Assembly: GCF_006438875.1 (NCBI RefSeq)
Contig: NZ_RCZH01000017.1
Location: 1 to 64,000 of the forward strand
Reading direction: 5' to 3'
Source of the DNA: Flavobacterium pectinovorum
GTDB taxonomy: Bacteria; Bacteroidota; Bacteroidia; Flavobacteriales; Flavobacteriaceae
Length of the DNA: 64,000 nucleotides
Shown: positions 8,694 to 17,207 of the stretch, piece after piece
How positions within the stretch are numbered: the first letter of the stretch is position 1
How the letters are laid out: every line of letters starts with the position of its first letter
The notes under the pieces: generated by a model
Seen by the model: the letters and a program-made list of their open reading frames with translations, nothing else
The model's database searches: none
What the model was told of the DNA's origin: nothing
Program-made: the position numbers and the translations under genes

Positions 8694-8797
8694 TTGTCAT
8701 TTCGAAGAATGAGAAATCACACAAGAAACTCCGCAAACAAAATCGCCAATCTATGTCGAGCTTCTGGTGTGATTTCTCCCTTCGCTCGAAATGACAA
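8694..8797 (-). repeat. ~104-bp palindromic repeat, copy 2 (inverted)
   Basis: Reverse complemented, this copy shares the blocks CGAAGGGAGAAATCACACCAG and TGCGGAGTTTCTTGTGTGAT with copy 1. Read directly, the internal match is much poorer. It lies just upstream of the PhyH gene. Confidence 0.8.
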
Positions 8798-8894
8798 ACA
8801 CTAACGAATTTGATCAGCTGTCATTTTTAATAATAATTTTCTAATTAAAAAAAAAGCTCAGCGTCTTAGTGCCTCAGAATCTCAGAACCTTTTT

Positions 8895-9536
8895 CTAAAG
8901 AACTCGACTAACCGTCAATCCATCACGGATTGGCAATAAAACCGTTTCAACTCTAGGATCATTCTTCAAAAGTAAATTGTATTCTAAAAGCACTTTTGTA
9001 CTAACATCATTTGGGTGAACAGGTTGTAAGATCTTCCCGCTCCATAATACATTATCAGATAAAATGATTCCGCCTTTATTCATTTTAGGAACAATCATTT
9101 CCCAATAATTCAGGTAGTTTTCTTTATCGGCATCAATAAAAACCAAATCAAACTTAACATCCAAAGTTGGAATAATATCAATGGCTTCTCCTAAATGCTG
9201 AAACATTTGTTTTCCCCAAGGCGATGCATCAAAATACTTGCGTTGAAAATCTACCAATTCTTCCTTAATATCAATAGTATGCAGCTGTCCATTTTCCTGC
9301 ATTCCTTCGCATAAACATAAGGCAGCATAACCGGTATAAGTTCCGATTTCAAGAATATTAACCGGACGGATTAATTTAGATAACATACTTAAAACACGAC
9401 CTTGAAAATGTCCGCTTAGCATTCTTGGCAAAAGTATTTTTTGATAGGTTTCTTTGTTAAGTCTGGCTAGCAATTCCGGTTCGTTTTCAGAATGTTGCTC
9501 GATATAATCTTCTAAGTCTTGTGATATAAAATGCAT
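8895..9536 (-). CDS. SAM-dependent O-methyltransferase (COMT-like)
   Basis: A 213-residue class I methyltransferase. The SAM-binding motif I is ILEIGTYTGYAALCL (near residue 60), and the metal- and SAM-site motif is VFIDADKENYLNYW (near residue 140). DNVLWSGKI and the C-terminal IRDGLTVSR are typical of the cation-dependent family 3 O-methyltransferases such as CCoAOMT-like enzymes. Length fits. It acts in the cytoplasm, probably on a catechol-type substrate. It stands as a single gene. Confidence 0.88.
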   Translation of the reverse strand: MHFISQDLEDYIEQHSENEPELLARLNKETYQKILLPRMLSGHFQGRVLSMLSKLIRPVNILEIGTYTGYAALCLCEGMQENGQLHTIDIKEELVDFQRKYFDASPWGKQMFQHLGEAIDIIPTLDVKFDLVFIDADKENYLNYWEMIVPKMNKGGIILSDNVLWSGKILQPVHPNDVSTKVLLEYNLLLKNDPRVETVLLPIRDGLTVSRVL

Positions 9537-9602
9537 CTTGTATTATCTTCTAATTTGAAAGCAAAAATACAAAAAATATCGGCTCACTTTTTTGCATAAA
9601 AA

Positions 9603-9630
9603 AAAACCATTCGCCGAAACGAATGGTTTT
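9603..9630 (-). terminator. Terminator after the lipoprotein at 9650-10015
   Basis: AAAACCATTCG and CGAATGGTTTT pair around CCGAAA. Read on the minus strand the hairpin continues into a T-run, placing it just after the lipoprotein stop. Confidence 0.85.
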
Positions 9631-9649
9631 AATTTGAATCCGGAAGAAA

Positions 9650-10015
9650 TTATTTTTTCAAAGCGTCATTAACTTCTTTTGCTGTTTTTACAGTTCCGTC
9701 TTTAGCAGCTTTAGCAGCGTTTTCTACTTTTTCAGCTCCTTTTTTAGTAGCATCTTTTACGTCAGTAGCTGTTTTTTTAGCTGCGCTTTCTACATCATCA
9801 GCTGCTTTTTTAGTAGCATCTTTAACATCTTGAGCAGCATTTTCTGTTTTGGTAACAGCGCTGTCTTTTACTTCTTTAATATCTGTTGTTAGAGAATCAA
9901 CTTTGTTTCCAAGAGTTAATTCGTCTTCTGCTGGTTTTGGTTCTTTCTTCTCACAAGACTGAACAGCGAATGCTAATAAAGCGATAACAGCTAAGCTTAA
10001 AATTTGTTTTTTCAT
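9650..10015 (-). CDS. Small lipoprotein with LEA/apolipoprotein-like 11-mer repeats
   Basis: A 121-residue protein. The signal peptide ends in the lipobox AVQSC (Cys21). After a Glu/Lys/Pro linker, residues 40-121 are Ala/Lys/Asp-rich repeats of the form DVKDATKKxAxxVExAAKK. This periodicity gives amphipathic helices like those of LEA or apolipoprotein-type proteins. It probably sits on a membrane facing the periplasm. LEA-like proteins are tied to desiccation or osmotic stress in other bacteria, but nothing here proves that role. Confidence 0.75.
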   Translation of the reverse strand: MKKQILSLAVIALLAFAVQSCEKKEPKPAEDELTLGNKVDSLTTDIKEVKDSAVTKTENAAQDVKDATKKAADDVESAAKKTATDVKDATKKGAEKVENAAKAAKDGTVKTAKEVNDALKK

Positions 10016-10213
10016 AGGGAATGATCTTTTTTAGGTTATAAAAATTTAAAGGTTATAAAGCTGAAAAATAAAGATACACATTTTAAAATGACTGCGCGCT
10101 TTGTAAGATTATTTTCCTTTTGAGAGCAAGACAATTCTCGTGCCAAATTTTATGATTTTAAAAGATTACTGCTAAAGTTTTTTCAGAATTAAAAGGTTTC
10201 CATAAATACTTAG

Positions 10214-10221
10214 TAACTTTG
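10214..10221 (+). promoter_or_regulatory. Candidate -7 box for rlmN
   Basis: TAACTTTG matches TAnnTTTG and ends five bases before the rlmN ATG. The transcript would therefore be leaderless or nearly so. Confidence 0.55.
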
Positions 10222-10225
10222 CACC

Positions 10226-11275
10226 ATGCAAATCGAGAAAAAAGACATAAGAGCCTTATCAAAAGATCAATTACGAGATTTTTTTGTTGAAAATAATGAC
10301 AAAGCTTTTCGCGGAAATCAGGTCTATGAATGGTTATGGAGCAAAGGAGCACACAGTTTTGACGATATGACGAATGTTGCCAAAGCAACACGTTCTATGC
10401 TGGAGAATAATTTTGTAATCAATCACATTAAGGTTGATACTATGCAGCGCAGCAACGACGGAACCGTAAAAAATGCTGTTCGTTTGCATGATGGTTTAGT
10501 AGTAGAGTCAGTATTGATTCCTACTGATACCAGAACAACAGCTTGTGTTTCCAGTCAGGTTGGTTGTAGTTTAGACTGTAATTTCTGTGCAACTTCACGT
10601 TTAAAAAGAATGCGAAATCTGGAACCGGGAGAAATCTACGATCAGGTTATTGCCATTGATAAAGAAAGTCGTTTGTATCACAATCATCCGCTTTCGAATA
10701 TTGTTTTTATGGGAATGGGAGAACCTTTGATGAATTATAATAATGTAATCAAAGCCATCGATATGATTACTTCTCCGGAAGGTTTAGGAATGTCTCCAAA
10801 ACGTATTATGGTTTCTACGTCCGGAATCCCAAAAATTATTAAAAAAATGGCCGATGATGATGTAAAATTCAAATTGGCAGTTTCTTTGCACTCGGCTATT
10901 GATGAAATTCGTGCGAGAATCATGCCTTTCAGTAAAAATTTCCCATTAGCAGATTTGAGAGAATCATTAGAATATTGGTATAAAAAGACAAAAAATAAGA
11001 TTTCATACGAATATGTAGTCTGGAAAGGAATCAACGACGACAAAGCTTCAATAGATGCATTGGTGAAATTCTGTAAATATGTGCCTTGTAAGGTTAATTT
11101 AATAGAATACAACCCAATAGATGACGGAGAATTTCAACAAGCTTCAGAGGAATCTATTATGGCTTATATAAAAGCATTGGAGAATATTGGAGTTGTGGTA
11201 AAAGTACGTCGCAGCCGCGGAAAAGATATTGATGCTGCTTGCGGGCAATTGGCAAACAAAGAAGCCGAAATGTAG
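10226..11275 (+). CDS. rlmN: 23S rRNA (adenine-2503-C2)-methyltransferase / tRNA m2A37 enzyme
   Basis: A 349-residue radical-SAM enzyme. The 4Fe-4S ligands C114, C118 and C121 lie in VGCSLDCNFCATS. The SAM motif GMGEPLMNY follows, and the second catalytic Cys is in the C-terminal RSRGKDIDAACGQL. N-terminal residues 1-90 hold the RNA-binding accessory domain (FRGNQVYEWLWSKG). It methylates A2503 of 23S rRNA at the peptidyl-transferase centre. A single-gene unit with a near-leaderless promoter, converging on the lipoprotein at 11435-12295. Confidence 0.96.
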   Translation: MQIEKKDIRALSKDQLRDFFVENNDKAFRGNQVYEWLWSKGAHSFDDMTNVAKATRSMLENNFVINHIKVDTMQRSNDGTVKNAVRLHDGLVVESVLIPTDTRTTACVSSQVGCSLDCNFCATSRLKRMRNLEPGEIYDQVIAIDKESRLYHNHPLSNIVFMGMGEPLMNYNNVIKAIDMITSPEGLGMSPKRIMVSTSGIPKIIKKMADDDVKFKLAVSLHSAIDEIRARIMPFSKNFPLADLRESLEYWYKKTKNKISYEYVVWKGINDDKASIDALVKFCKYVPCKVNLIEYNPIDDGEFQQASEESIMAYIKALENIGVVVKVRRSRGKDIDAACGQLANKEAEM

Positions 11276-11371
11276 AGAAATATTCCGCCAGGAATAATTG
11301 ATTGGTAGAAAAAAAAATATTGACAAAGTGAATTTGTTCCATAGGAACATCTGATCATATCATTACATAAG

Positions 11372-11419
11372 AAAAAGCATTAAAAACGAGAGTTATTCTT
11401 GTTCTTAATGCTTTTTTTT
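11372..11419 (+). terminator. Bidirectional terminator between rlmN and the 11435 lipoprotein
   Basis: AAAAAGCATTAA at 11372-11383 pairs with TTAATGCTTTTT at 11405-11416, with further AACGAG/CTTGTT pairing inside. A T-run follows on the plus strand and an A-run precedes it, so it can serve both convergent genes. Confidence 0.8.
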
Positions 11420-11434
11420 GGGCAAAAAGGATTC

Positions 11435-12295
11435 TTATTTTTTCAAATCAATTTCTTCCGTTACGCCATCTTTTGTTATTTTGGCAAGAGTGTCACAGTT
11501 TCCATCTCCATAATCAATAACGGCAGTGGCTGCGTTTTTGGTAATAGAAACAACACCTTTTACGGCAAATGGTTTTCTGCATGAGGCATCAAATTCAAGA
11601 GGCGTTGTAATTTCTGCCGAGAAAGTATCTCCGTTAGGGAAAGTTGTTGTTCCGCTTCCGGTTACTAAAAATGCATTGTCTTCCCAGTTAAACCAAGTAT
11701 CATAACCGGCAACCATTTCTTTTACCAATGAACCTTTTCTGGTATAAACGCCACCATCATCAAAAGTAATAGTCATGTCGATCGTTGCGGTCGAAACAGG
11801 ATGCGCTGTCGCAAGCAAATTAGTGGTTTTTATAGTTCTAACGATGCTTTTGCTTCCTTGAAGTTTTTTGCCATTGTGATAAAATCCGTCAAAAGTATAA
11901 CTGATTGTTTGAGTAGAAGCAGTAAAATCGTTGGAAAATGAAATAACCATTTTTCCTTTTACCACATTTCCGTTATCGAGTGTACATCCTTCAACGCCAA
12001 AATCAACTGTTTTTGTCCAGGTGTTATTCGTTAAAACTGTTGTAATAGTAGCACAACTGGGTAAAAAGTTTTTAATAGGTCCGCCAGGTTTAGCAGTACT
12101 ATTTTGTTGTGTGTTAAATTGATCTTCAGCAATATTAGTTACATCTTCAATTGAGGCATCAATTTTAGAAGTCGTAATAATTTCGTTGTTCGAAATTGCT
12201 GCAGTAGTTCCGTCATTTGTTTTTTCATCAGAATTACAACTAATAAAAAAAGATAAAGCGACTAATGTTCCAATAAATAAAACTTTTGTTTTCAT
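11435..12295 (-). CDS. Lipoprotein of unknown function
   Basis: A 286-residue protein with a signal peptide and lipobox FFISC (Cys20), followed by a Ser/Asp/Asn-rich linker. The rest is beta-rich with many Thr/Gly pairs (VKGKMVISFSNDF, MTITFDDGGVYTRKGS, GVVSITKNAATAVIDYGDG) and a Cys pair in PSCATI and VEGCTLDNG. A repeated structural unit is likely, as G-K-[MV]-V-[IS] style strands recur. I do not recognise the family. It is a single gene, probably in the outer membrane or periplasm. Confidence 0.7.
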   Translation of the reverse strand: MKTKVLFIGTLVALSFFISCNSDEKTNDGTTAAISNNEIITTSKIDASIEDVTNIAEDQFNTQQNSTAKPGGPIKNFLPSCATITTVLTNNTWTKTVDFGVEGCTLDNGNVVKGKMVISFSNDFTASTQTISYTFDGFYHNGKKLQGSKSIVRTIKTTNLLATAHPVSTATIDMTITFDDGGVYTRKGSLVKEMVAGYDTWFNWEDNAFLVTGSGTTTFPNGDTFSAEITTPLEFDASCRKPFAVKGVVSITKNAATAVIDYGDGNCDTLAKITKDGVTEEIDLKK

Positions 12296-12439
12296 AATAA
12301 ATAATTTTGGTTTTTACTTTTAAATAATGAATTCAAATTAGGCTTTATAAAAAACGTTCTTGGTAGAGTTTTTTTTAGTTAATGCATAAATTATTGTTAT
12401 ACTAACTTAAAATAGACAACGTTTTTTTATTTAAAATAG

Positions 12440-12447
12440 TATATTTG
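12440..12447 (+). promoter_or_regulatory. Candidate -7 box for the polyprenyl synthase
   Basis: TATATTTG matches TAnnTTTG nine bases before the ATG at 12456. A T-run at 12422-12428 sits roughly at the -33 position. Confidence 0.55.
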
Positions 12448-12455
12448 GGATCGAA

Positions 12456-13433
12456 ATGAATATTACTTCTCAAATAAAACAGCCCATCTTTAACGAGATG
12501 GAACTTTTTGAAAAAAAGTTCCATGAATCGATGACCTCAAAGGTGGCTTTACTGAACCGTATTACGTATTATATAGTAAATAGAAAAGGGAAACAAATGC
12601 GTCCGATGTTTGTTTTTCTGACTGCCAAAATGGTTTCAGGAGGTGTTGTAAATGAGCGAACGTATCGTGGTGCATCTGTAATTGAGTTGATTCATACCGC
12701 AACTTTGGTACATGATGATGTGGTGGATGATAGTAATCGCCGTCGCGGATTTTTCTCCATTAATGCGCTTTGGAAAAATAAGATCGCCGTTTTGGTTGGA
12801 GATTATTTACTATCCAAAGGATTATTGCTTTCTATCGATAATGGCGATTTTGATTTACTCCGAATCATTTCAGTTGCAGTTCGCGAAATGAGCGAAGGGG
12901 AATTACTTCAGATAGAAAAAGCCCGAAGACTCGATATTACCGAAGATATATATTACGAAATCATTCGCAAAAAAACCGCTACACTTATTGCTGCTTGTTG
13001 CGCGCTTGGTGCAAAATCAGTAATTGAAGACGATATTCAGGTTGAGCATATGCGCAAATTTGGTGAGCTTATCGGAATGGCTTTTCAAATCAAAGATGAC
13101 TTATTCGATTATAGTGAAGAAGCTATTGGTAAACCAACCGGAATCGACATTAAAGAGCAAAAAATGACTTTGCCTTTAATTCATGTTTTAAATACGTGTA
13201 CCCCGCAAGAAAAAAAGTGGTTGATAAACTCCATTAAAAATCACAATAAAGATAAAAAACGCGTCAAAGAAGTTATTGCTTTTGTAAAAGATAATAATGG
13301 TTTGGCTTACGCTGAAAATAAAATGGTAGAGTTTCAGCAGGAAGCGCTTTCGTTACTTCAAAACTTTGAAGATTCTGAGTTCAAAGCTGCTTTAATCCTG
13401 ATGGTGAATTATGTGATTGAGAGAAAAAAGTAA
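12456..13433 (+). CDS. Polyprenyl diphosphate synthase (long-chain)
   Basis: A 325-residue trans-prenyltransferase. The first Asp-rich motif DDVVDD starts at residue 87 (LVHDDVVDDSNRRRG) and the second, KDDLFD, near residue 214. KGKQMRP near residue 50 binds isopentenyl diphosphate. It extends allylic diphosphates with IPP; in Flavobacteriaceae the likely product is the menaquinone side chain (MK-6 is usual), which is inference. Small residues before the first motif suggest a long-chain product. It converges on the next gene with only two bases between. Confidence 0.9.
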   Translation: MNITSQIKQPIFNEMELFEKKFHESMTSKVALLNRITYYIVNRKGKQMRPMFVFLTAKMVSGGVVNERTYRGASVIELIHTATLVHDDVVDDSNRRRGFFSINALWKNKIAVLVGDYLLSKGLLLSIDNGDFDLLRIISVAVREMSEGELLQIEKARRLDITEDIYYEIIRKKTATLIAACCALGAKSVIEDDIQVEHMRKFGELIGMAFQIKDDLFDYSEEAIGKPTGIDIKEQKMTLPLIHVLNTCTPQEKKWLINSIKNHNKDKKRVKEVIAFVKDNNGLAYAENKMVEFQQEALSLLQNFEDSEFKAALILMVNYVIERKK

Positions 13434-13435
13434 TT

Positions 13436-14239
13436 TTAGATTGAATCTACTATTAAGATATTAGTGTTAATTTCGTTTAAGCTATTTTTAATTCTTATAC
13501 AATGTTCAAAAAAAGAATCAGCGCAAAAAATAGTAGCATAATCAGCATTTCTTGAGCTATAGTTTTTGTCTAAATCTTCTTCCTCTTTTTCTTTGATAAA
13601 ATTTTGCTTTAACCAAACAAATTCAGCCTCTATTCTTTGAAATAACAATTTGTTTTCTTGATTTAAATTTTCAATTTTGGATATTTCTTCGATTTCTTCT
13701 TTAGAAAATACGTGTTTATATTCGCTTTTATCTAAATCAGCATCTAAAATCTTTTTCATTAAAAGAATCATGTAATCTAAAAAACGCACAAAATCTTTAG
13801 TATCTACATTATGTCCAGAATCCATTTCTCTTATTTCATTTACTTCAAAATAATCAGTAAAATTTCCATATTGGAACATAAAACCATAGGCATTTCTGTT
13901 TTGTATTTCATATAGTGATTCGATACCATTATTAATGTATAATTCATTGTACATTTTCTCATAGCTTTCTCCCTGAAAAGTTCTCCTTTCATATTCAATT
14001 TCGCCAAGCCAAAAAGTCAACTCCCATAATTCGCTTGGAAGAATAGTATTAATATTAGAACTCACTTTTTGAACTACATTGTCAAATGTTACATCAAAAT
14101 CATCTTTAAATTCATTTTTTCTTTCAATGATGAAATTTTCAAAAGACTTTTTAAATTTAGTTTTAGAAGATAAATCCAGAATTAGATTTTTCTTTGCCTT
14201 TTCTGCATCCAATTTGTAAAACTCTGTTGTTCTTCCCAT
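13436..14239 (-). CDS. Hypothetical cytoplasmic protein
   Basis: A 267-residue protein I do not recognise. It has no signal peptide or membrane segment, is rich in Glu, Lys and aromatic residues, and is predicted mostly helical. Features include FKKSFENFIIERKNEF, WELTFWLGEIEYERRTF and EFVWLKQNFIKEKEEEDLD. It converges head-on with the prenyl synthase, almost without a gap. No defence or toxin motif is visible. Confidence 0.6.
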   Translation of the reverse strand: MGRTTEFYKLDAEKAKKNLILDLSSKTKFKKSFENFIIERKNEFKDDFDVTFDNVVQKVSSNINTILPSELWELTFWLGEIEYERRTFQGESYEKMYNELYINNGIESLYEIQNRNAYGFMFQYGNFTDYFEVNEIREMDSGHNVDTKDFVRFLDYMILLMKKILDADLDKSEYKHVFSKEEIEEISKIENLNQENKLLFQRIEAEFVWLKQNFIKEKEEEDLDKNYSSRNADYATIFCADSFFEHCIRIKNSLNEINTNILIVDSI

Positions 14240-14531
14240 TCTTCTTAAATTTTTATCTTAAACTCTTAATCAAATATAATTGGTATAAGTTTATTTTGCA
14301 ATTTGTATTCTCCTTAAGTTTACATCGCATAAAAAATAATTAAAAAATTCTCAATTAAAAAATTGTATTTATCCCTTTGATAGTAAGTGATTTGCTGTTT
14401 TTTTTGGAATTTGATCCCAAAGTTTCGGGATTATTATTGATTTTTTTTAATTCTTGATGCAACCATTTCGAAACGACAATCGTCTATGCTAATAGAAGTC
14501 TGTTACTAAACCAAAAACCAAAAGCTTATAA

Positions 14532-15092
14532 ATGAAAATTATTCATTTACATCAAGAAGAAACCGAAATTATAAAGTTGGCTGTCGAAAATAATCGGCAG
14601 GCACAACAACAGATTTATAGCAGGTTTTCTTCAAAAATGCTAAGTGTTTGTCGACAATATATAAAGGACATTCAACTGGCAGAAGATGTAATGATTACAG
14701 CTTTCATGAAGGTATTTACCAATTTAAGCAAATTCGAAAATAAAGGAAGTTTTGAAGGTTGGATTCGCCGAATTATGGTTAACGAATGTATCTCGTATTT
14801 AAGAGTTCAGAAAAAAGTAAAATTTACTGAAGATGAGATTTATGTCGAAGAAAGTTTTAATGCAATTGACAGCAAATTTTCGACAGATCAGATTCAGCTT
14901 TTAATAGATGCTTTGCCGGATGGATATAGGATGATTTTCAATTTATATGCGATAGAAGGATACAAACACAATGAAATTGCCAAGATGCTCGGGATTAATG
15001 AAGGAACATCGAAATCGCAATTATCGCACGCCAGAAAAATGCTGCAAACACAAATTAATACCTTAAAAAAACAAGAAAATGGAACCGAATAA
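14532..15092 (+). CDS. ECF-type sigma-70 RNA polymerase factor
   Basis: A 186-residue sigma factor. Region 2 (residues about 20-90) shows RFSSKMLSVCRQYIKD, AEDVMITAFMKVFTNLSKFE and GWIRRIMVNECISYLR; region 4 (about 120-175) shows LPDGYRMIFNLYAIEGYKHNEIAKML and the recognition helix EGTSKSQLSHARKML. It overlaps the next gene by 14 bases, the usual layout for a sigma/anti-sigma pair. It probably controls an envelope regulon that includes the barrel-like protein at 16027. Confidence 0.93.
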   Translation: MKIIHLHQEETEIIKLAVENNRQAQQQIYSRFSSKMLSVCRQYIKDIQLAEDVMITAFMKVFTNLSKFENKGSFEGWIRRIMVNECISYLRVQKKVKFTEDEIYVEESFNAIDSKFSTDQIQLLIDALPDGYRMIFNLYAIEGYKHNEIAKMLGINEGTSKSQLSHARKMLQTQINTLKKQENGTE

Positions 15093-15801
15093 TTTTGAAA
15101 AGGATTTCCGTGAAAAACTAAACCAGCGTACGATTGAACCAAGCGATAAAGCATGGGACAGATTAGATGCGATGTTAAGTGTTGCTGAAGAAAAGAAACC
15201 AAAGAGAAAAAACAAATGGATGTATATCGCAGCCAGTTTCGTTGGTTTCTTATTAGTTGGAACATTCTTTTTTAATCAGAATAAAAGCGTAGTTGAAACG
15301 CCAAAAAATAAGGTTGTAATTGAAGATGTTATAAAGAAGGATTCGGTTGTAAAACCAACTTTAAATGTAATAGATTCAATGAATACAGCAATAGCAGTTT
15401 CAGAAAAAGAAGTTGTCGAGAAATCAGAAAGACAAGGAAATAATCACCCCGACGTTTTGAAATCGAATTCAAATAACACAATAAAAAATGAAAAAAATCA
15501 AATAGCGGAGTCTTCAATCATCAAAAACAATCAAGAAAAACAATCAATCAAAAATGAAAATTCATTTGTCGAAACTTCTAAAAAAGAAACAGTAGATCAG
15601 TTGTTAGTTTCGGCCGAAAAAACTGTTGTAGCAGAGAATTCGGTTAAACCGAAAGCAAAAATTAAAGTAAATGCTAACGATTTATTAAACCAGGTCGACG
15701 GAGAATTAGAACTTTCTTTTAGAGAAAAAGTAATCACAAAAGTCAACAAAAATTATCAAACAGTAAAAGTGGCTTTGGCAAATCGAAATCAGCAGGAGTA
15801 A
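15079..15801 (+). CDS. Single-pass membrane protein, probable anti-sigma factor
   Basis: A 240-residue protein with a cytoplasmic N terminus (residues 1-45, containing EPSDKAWDRLDAML), one membrane helix (about 47-65, MYIAASFVGFLLVGTFFF) and a long Ser/Asn/Lys/Glu-rich periplasmic tail. The W-x-x-L-x-x-M-L segment is common in Bacteroidota proteins encoded right after ECF sigma factors. Overlap with the sigma gene supports an anti-sigma role, but no ZAS motif is present, so the call rests on context. Confidence 0.6.
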   Translation: MEPNNFEKDFREKLNQRTIEPSDKAWDRLDAMLSVAEEKKPKRKNKWMYIAASFVGFLLVGTFFFNQNKSVVETPKNKVVIEDVIKKDSVVKPTLNVIDSMNTAIAVSEKEVVEKSERQGNNHPDVLKSNSNNTIKNEKNQIAESSIIKNNQEKQSIKNENSFVETSKKETVDQLLVSAEKTVVAENSVKPKAKIKVNANDLLNQVDGELELSFREKVITKVNKNYQTVKVALANRNQQE

Positions 15802-16026
15802 AGAGTATAGAAGAAAGAGTATAGAAGCAAGAAATTAGAATGTAGGTTTTTAGTTCCGGAGGAACGATCCATATTGTAGCGTCGGGTTTTAACCCGATGG
15901 AGATGAAATTCATATTTCACATTTCATATTTCCCAATCGACAATCAACATTTTACAATCAACAATTAATCATCAATAATTAACAATTAATAATCATCATC
16001 AATCACAATCATTAAAAAAATCAATC
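15802..16026. repeat. Hairpin plus CAATTAA-type low-complexity tract
   Basis: TCGGGTTTTAACCCGA (about 15882-15897) is a perfect short hairpin, preceded by TTCCGGAGGAA. From 15910 to 16020 the DNA is a tract of TCAACAATTAATAATCAT-like words. This is the same kind of short-unit intergenic tract as others in the window. No gene is seen. Confidence 0.55.
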
Positions 16027-17079
16027 ATGAAAAATTTTACCATTTATCTCGTTATCCTAATATTTCTATTTGTAAGCAAAGTAATGGGGCAGGAAACCTT
16101 TGAATCTAAAGCAAGGCAAATTGCTAATAAAATAGAAAAGATTACTAAGGAAGAAAAAGCAACTTTAAAAGAAGAGGTTGAAGCCGTAAATGTTCAGTTG
16201 TCTGAAGGAAAAATTACGCAAGAGCAAGCTGATAAACGCAAAAAAGAATTGGCAGAAGTCAGAGCTACGATTATTGAACAAAAAGTAACCGAGGCTCAAA
16301 ATGAACTTAATGATTTAGTACAGCAAAAAGTGGATGGAAAAATCAAAGAAGGAGATTCAATAAAGAAACATACTTTGGTTATTCACTGGAATGATAAAGA
16401 ATGGAAAGACAATAAAAAAAGAAAAGATTCTATTCGTGGCGAAAAAAGGACTACTTCACAATTTGTATTCGCAATGGGTTTGAATAATATGATGGTCGAC
16501 GGAAAACTTCAGGATTCAAACTACAGTTTTATAGGTTCACATTTTTATGAATGGGGTTTTACCTATAATTCAAGATTAATGAAAAACGACAATTTATTGC
16601 ATGCCAAATACGGACTTTCATTAATGTACAATAATATTCGTCCAACAGATAATAGAAGTTTTGTTGTAGACGGAGATCAAACTGTTCTGCAGACAAACGC
16701 TATAAATCTAGACGAATCTCGTTTTAGAAATGTTTATATCGTACTGCCGGTTCATTTAGAATTCGATTTTTCTAAACCTAAAATAGTAAACGGAAAAACG
16801 TATTTTAAAACACATCAAAGTTTCCGTTTTGGAATTGGAGGTTACGCCGGAATCAACGTAAAATCAAAACAAATCCTAAAATACGATCAGGACGATTTAG
16901 ATTATAAAACAACGATAAAAGGCGATTATAATGTAAATAATTTTATTTACGGACTGAGTTCTTATATAGGTTACAAAGAAGTGAGTTTGTATATGAAATA
17001 TGATTTGAATCCGTTGTTTCAGGATAATTTAGTAAAAGAAAATAATATTTCATTAGGAGTAAGACTTGATTTAAATTAA
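16027..17079 (+). CDS. Exported protein with coiled coil and probable outer-membrane barrel
   Basis: A 350-residue protein with a signal peptide ending near KVMGQE. Residues about 20-115 form a charged coiled coil (KARQIANKIEKITKEEK, EQADKRKKELAEVRATI). The remainder has alternating aromatic strands with beta-hairpins (FRFGIGGYAGINV, GLSSYIGYKEVSLYMKYDL) and ends NNISLGVRLDLN, typical of small outer-membrane barrels. It lies 225 bases after the sigma/anti-sigma pair and may be a target of that sigma factor. Confidence 0.65.
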   Translation: MKNFTIYLVILIFLFVSKVMGQETFESKARQIANKIEKITKEEKATLKEEVEAVNVQLSEGKITQEQADKRKKELAEVRATIIEQKVTEAQNELNDLVQQKVDGKIKEGDSIKKHTLVIHWNDKEWKDNKKRKDSIRGEKRTTSQFVFAMGLNNMMVDGKLQDSNYSFIGSHFYEWGFTYNSRLMKNDNLLHAKYGLSLMYNNIRPTDNRSFVVDGDQTVLQTNAINLDESRFRNVYIVLPVHLEFDFSKPKIVNGKTYFKTHQSFRFGIGGYAGINVKSKQILKYDQDDLDYKTTIKGDYNVNNFIYGLSSYIGYKEVSLYMKYDLNPLFQDNLVKENNISLGVRLDLN

Positions 17080-17104
17080 GAATACAGTTACGTTTAGTTA
17101 GTAG

Positions 17105-17134
17105 AAAAAGTGCTTCGAAAGAGGCACTTTTTTT
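17105..17134 (+). terminator. Terminator after the barrel-like protein
   Basis: AAAAAGTGC (17105-17113) pairs with GCACTTTTT (17124-17132), followed by further T. Confidence 0.85.
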
Positions 17135-17207
17135 ATTTGAAATCATCCAATTTCAAGATTGATTTGTGTACTTTTACAGACTTCAAATTTTTTAAATATT
17201 TTACGTT

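Noticed and set aside
15910..16020. Repeated CAATTAATAATC words as a CRISPR array
   Set aside because: Units are irregular and only 6-12 bases, with no spacers or cas genes.
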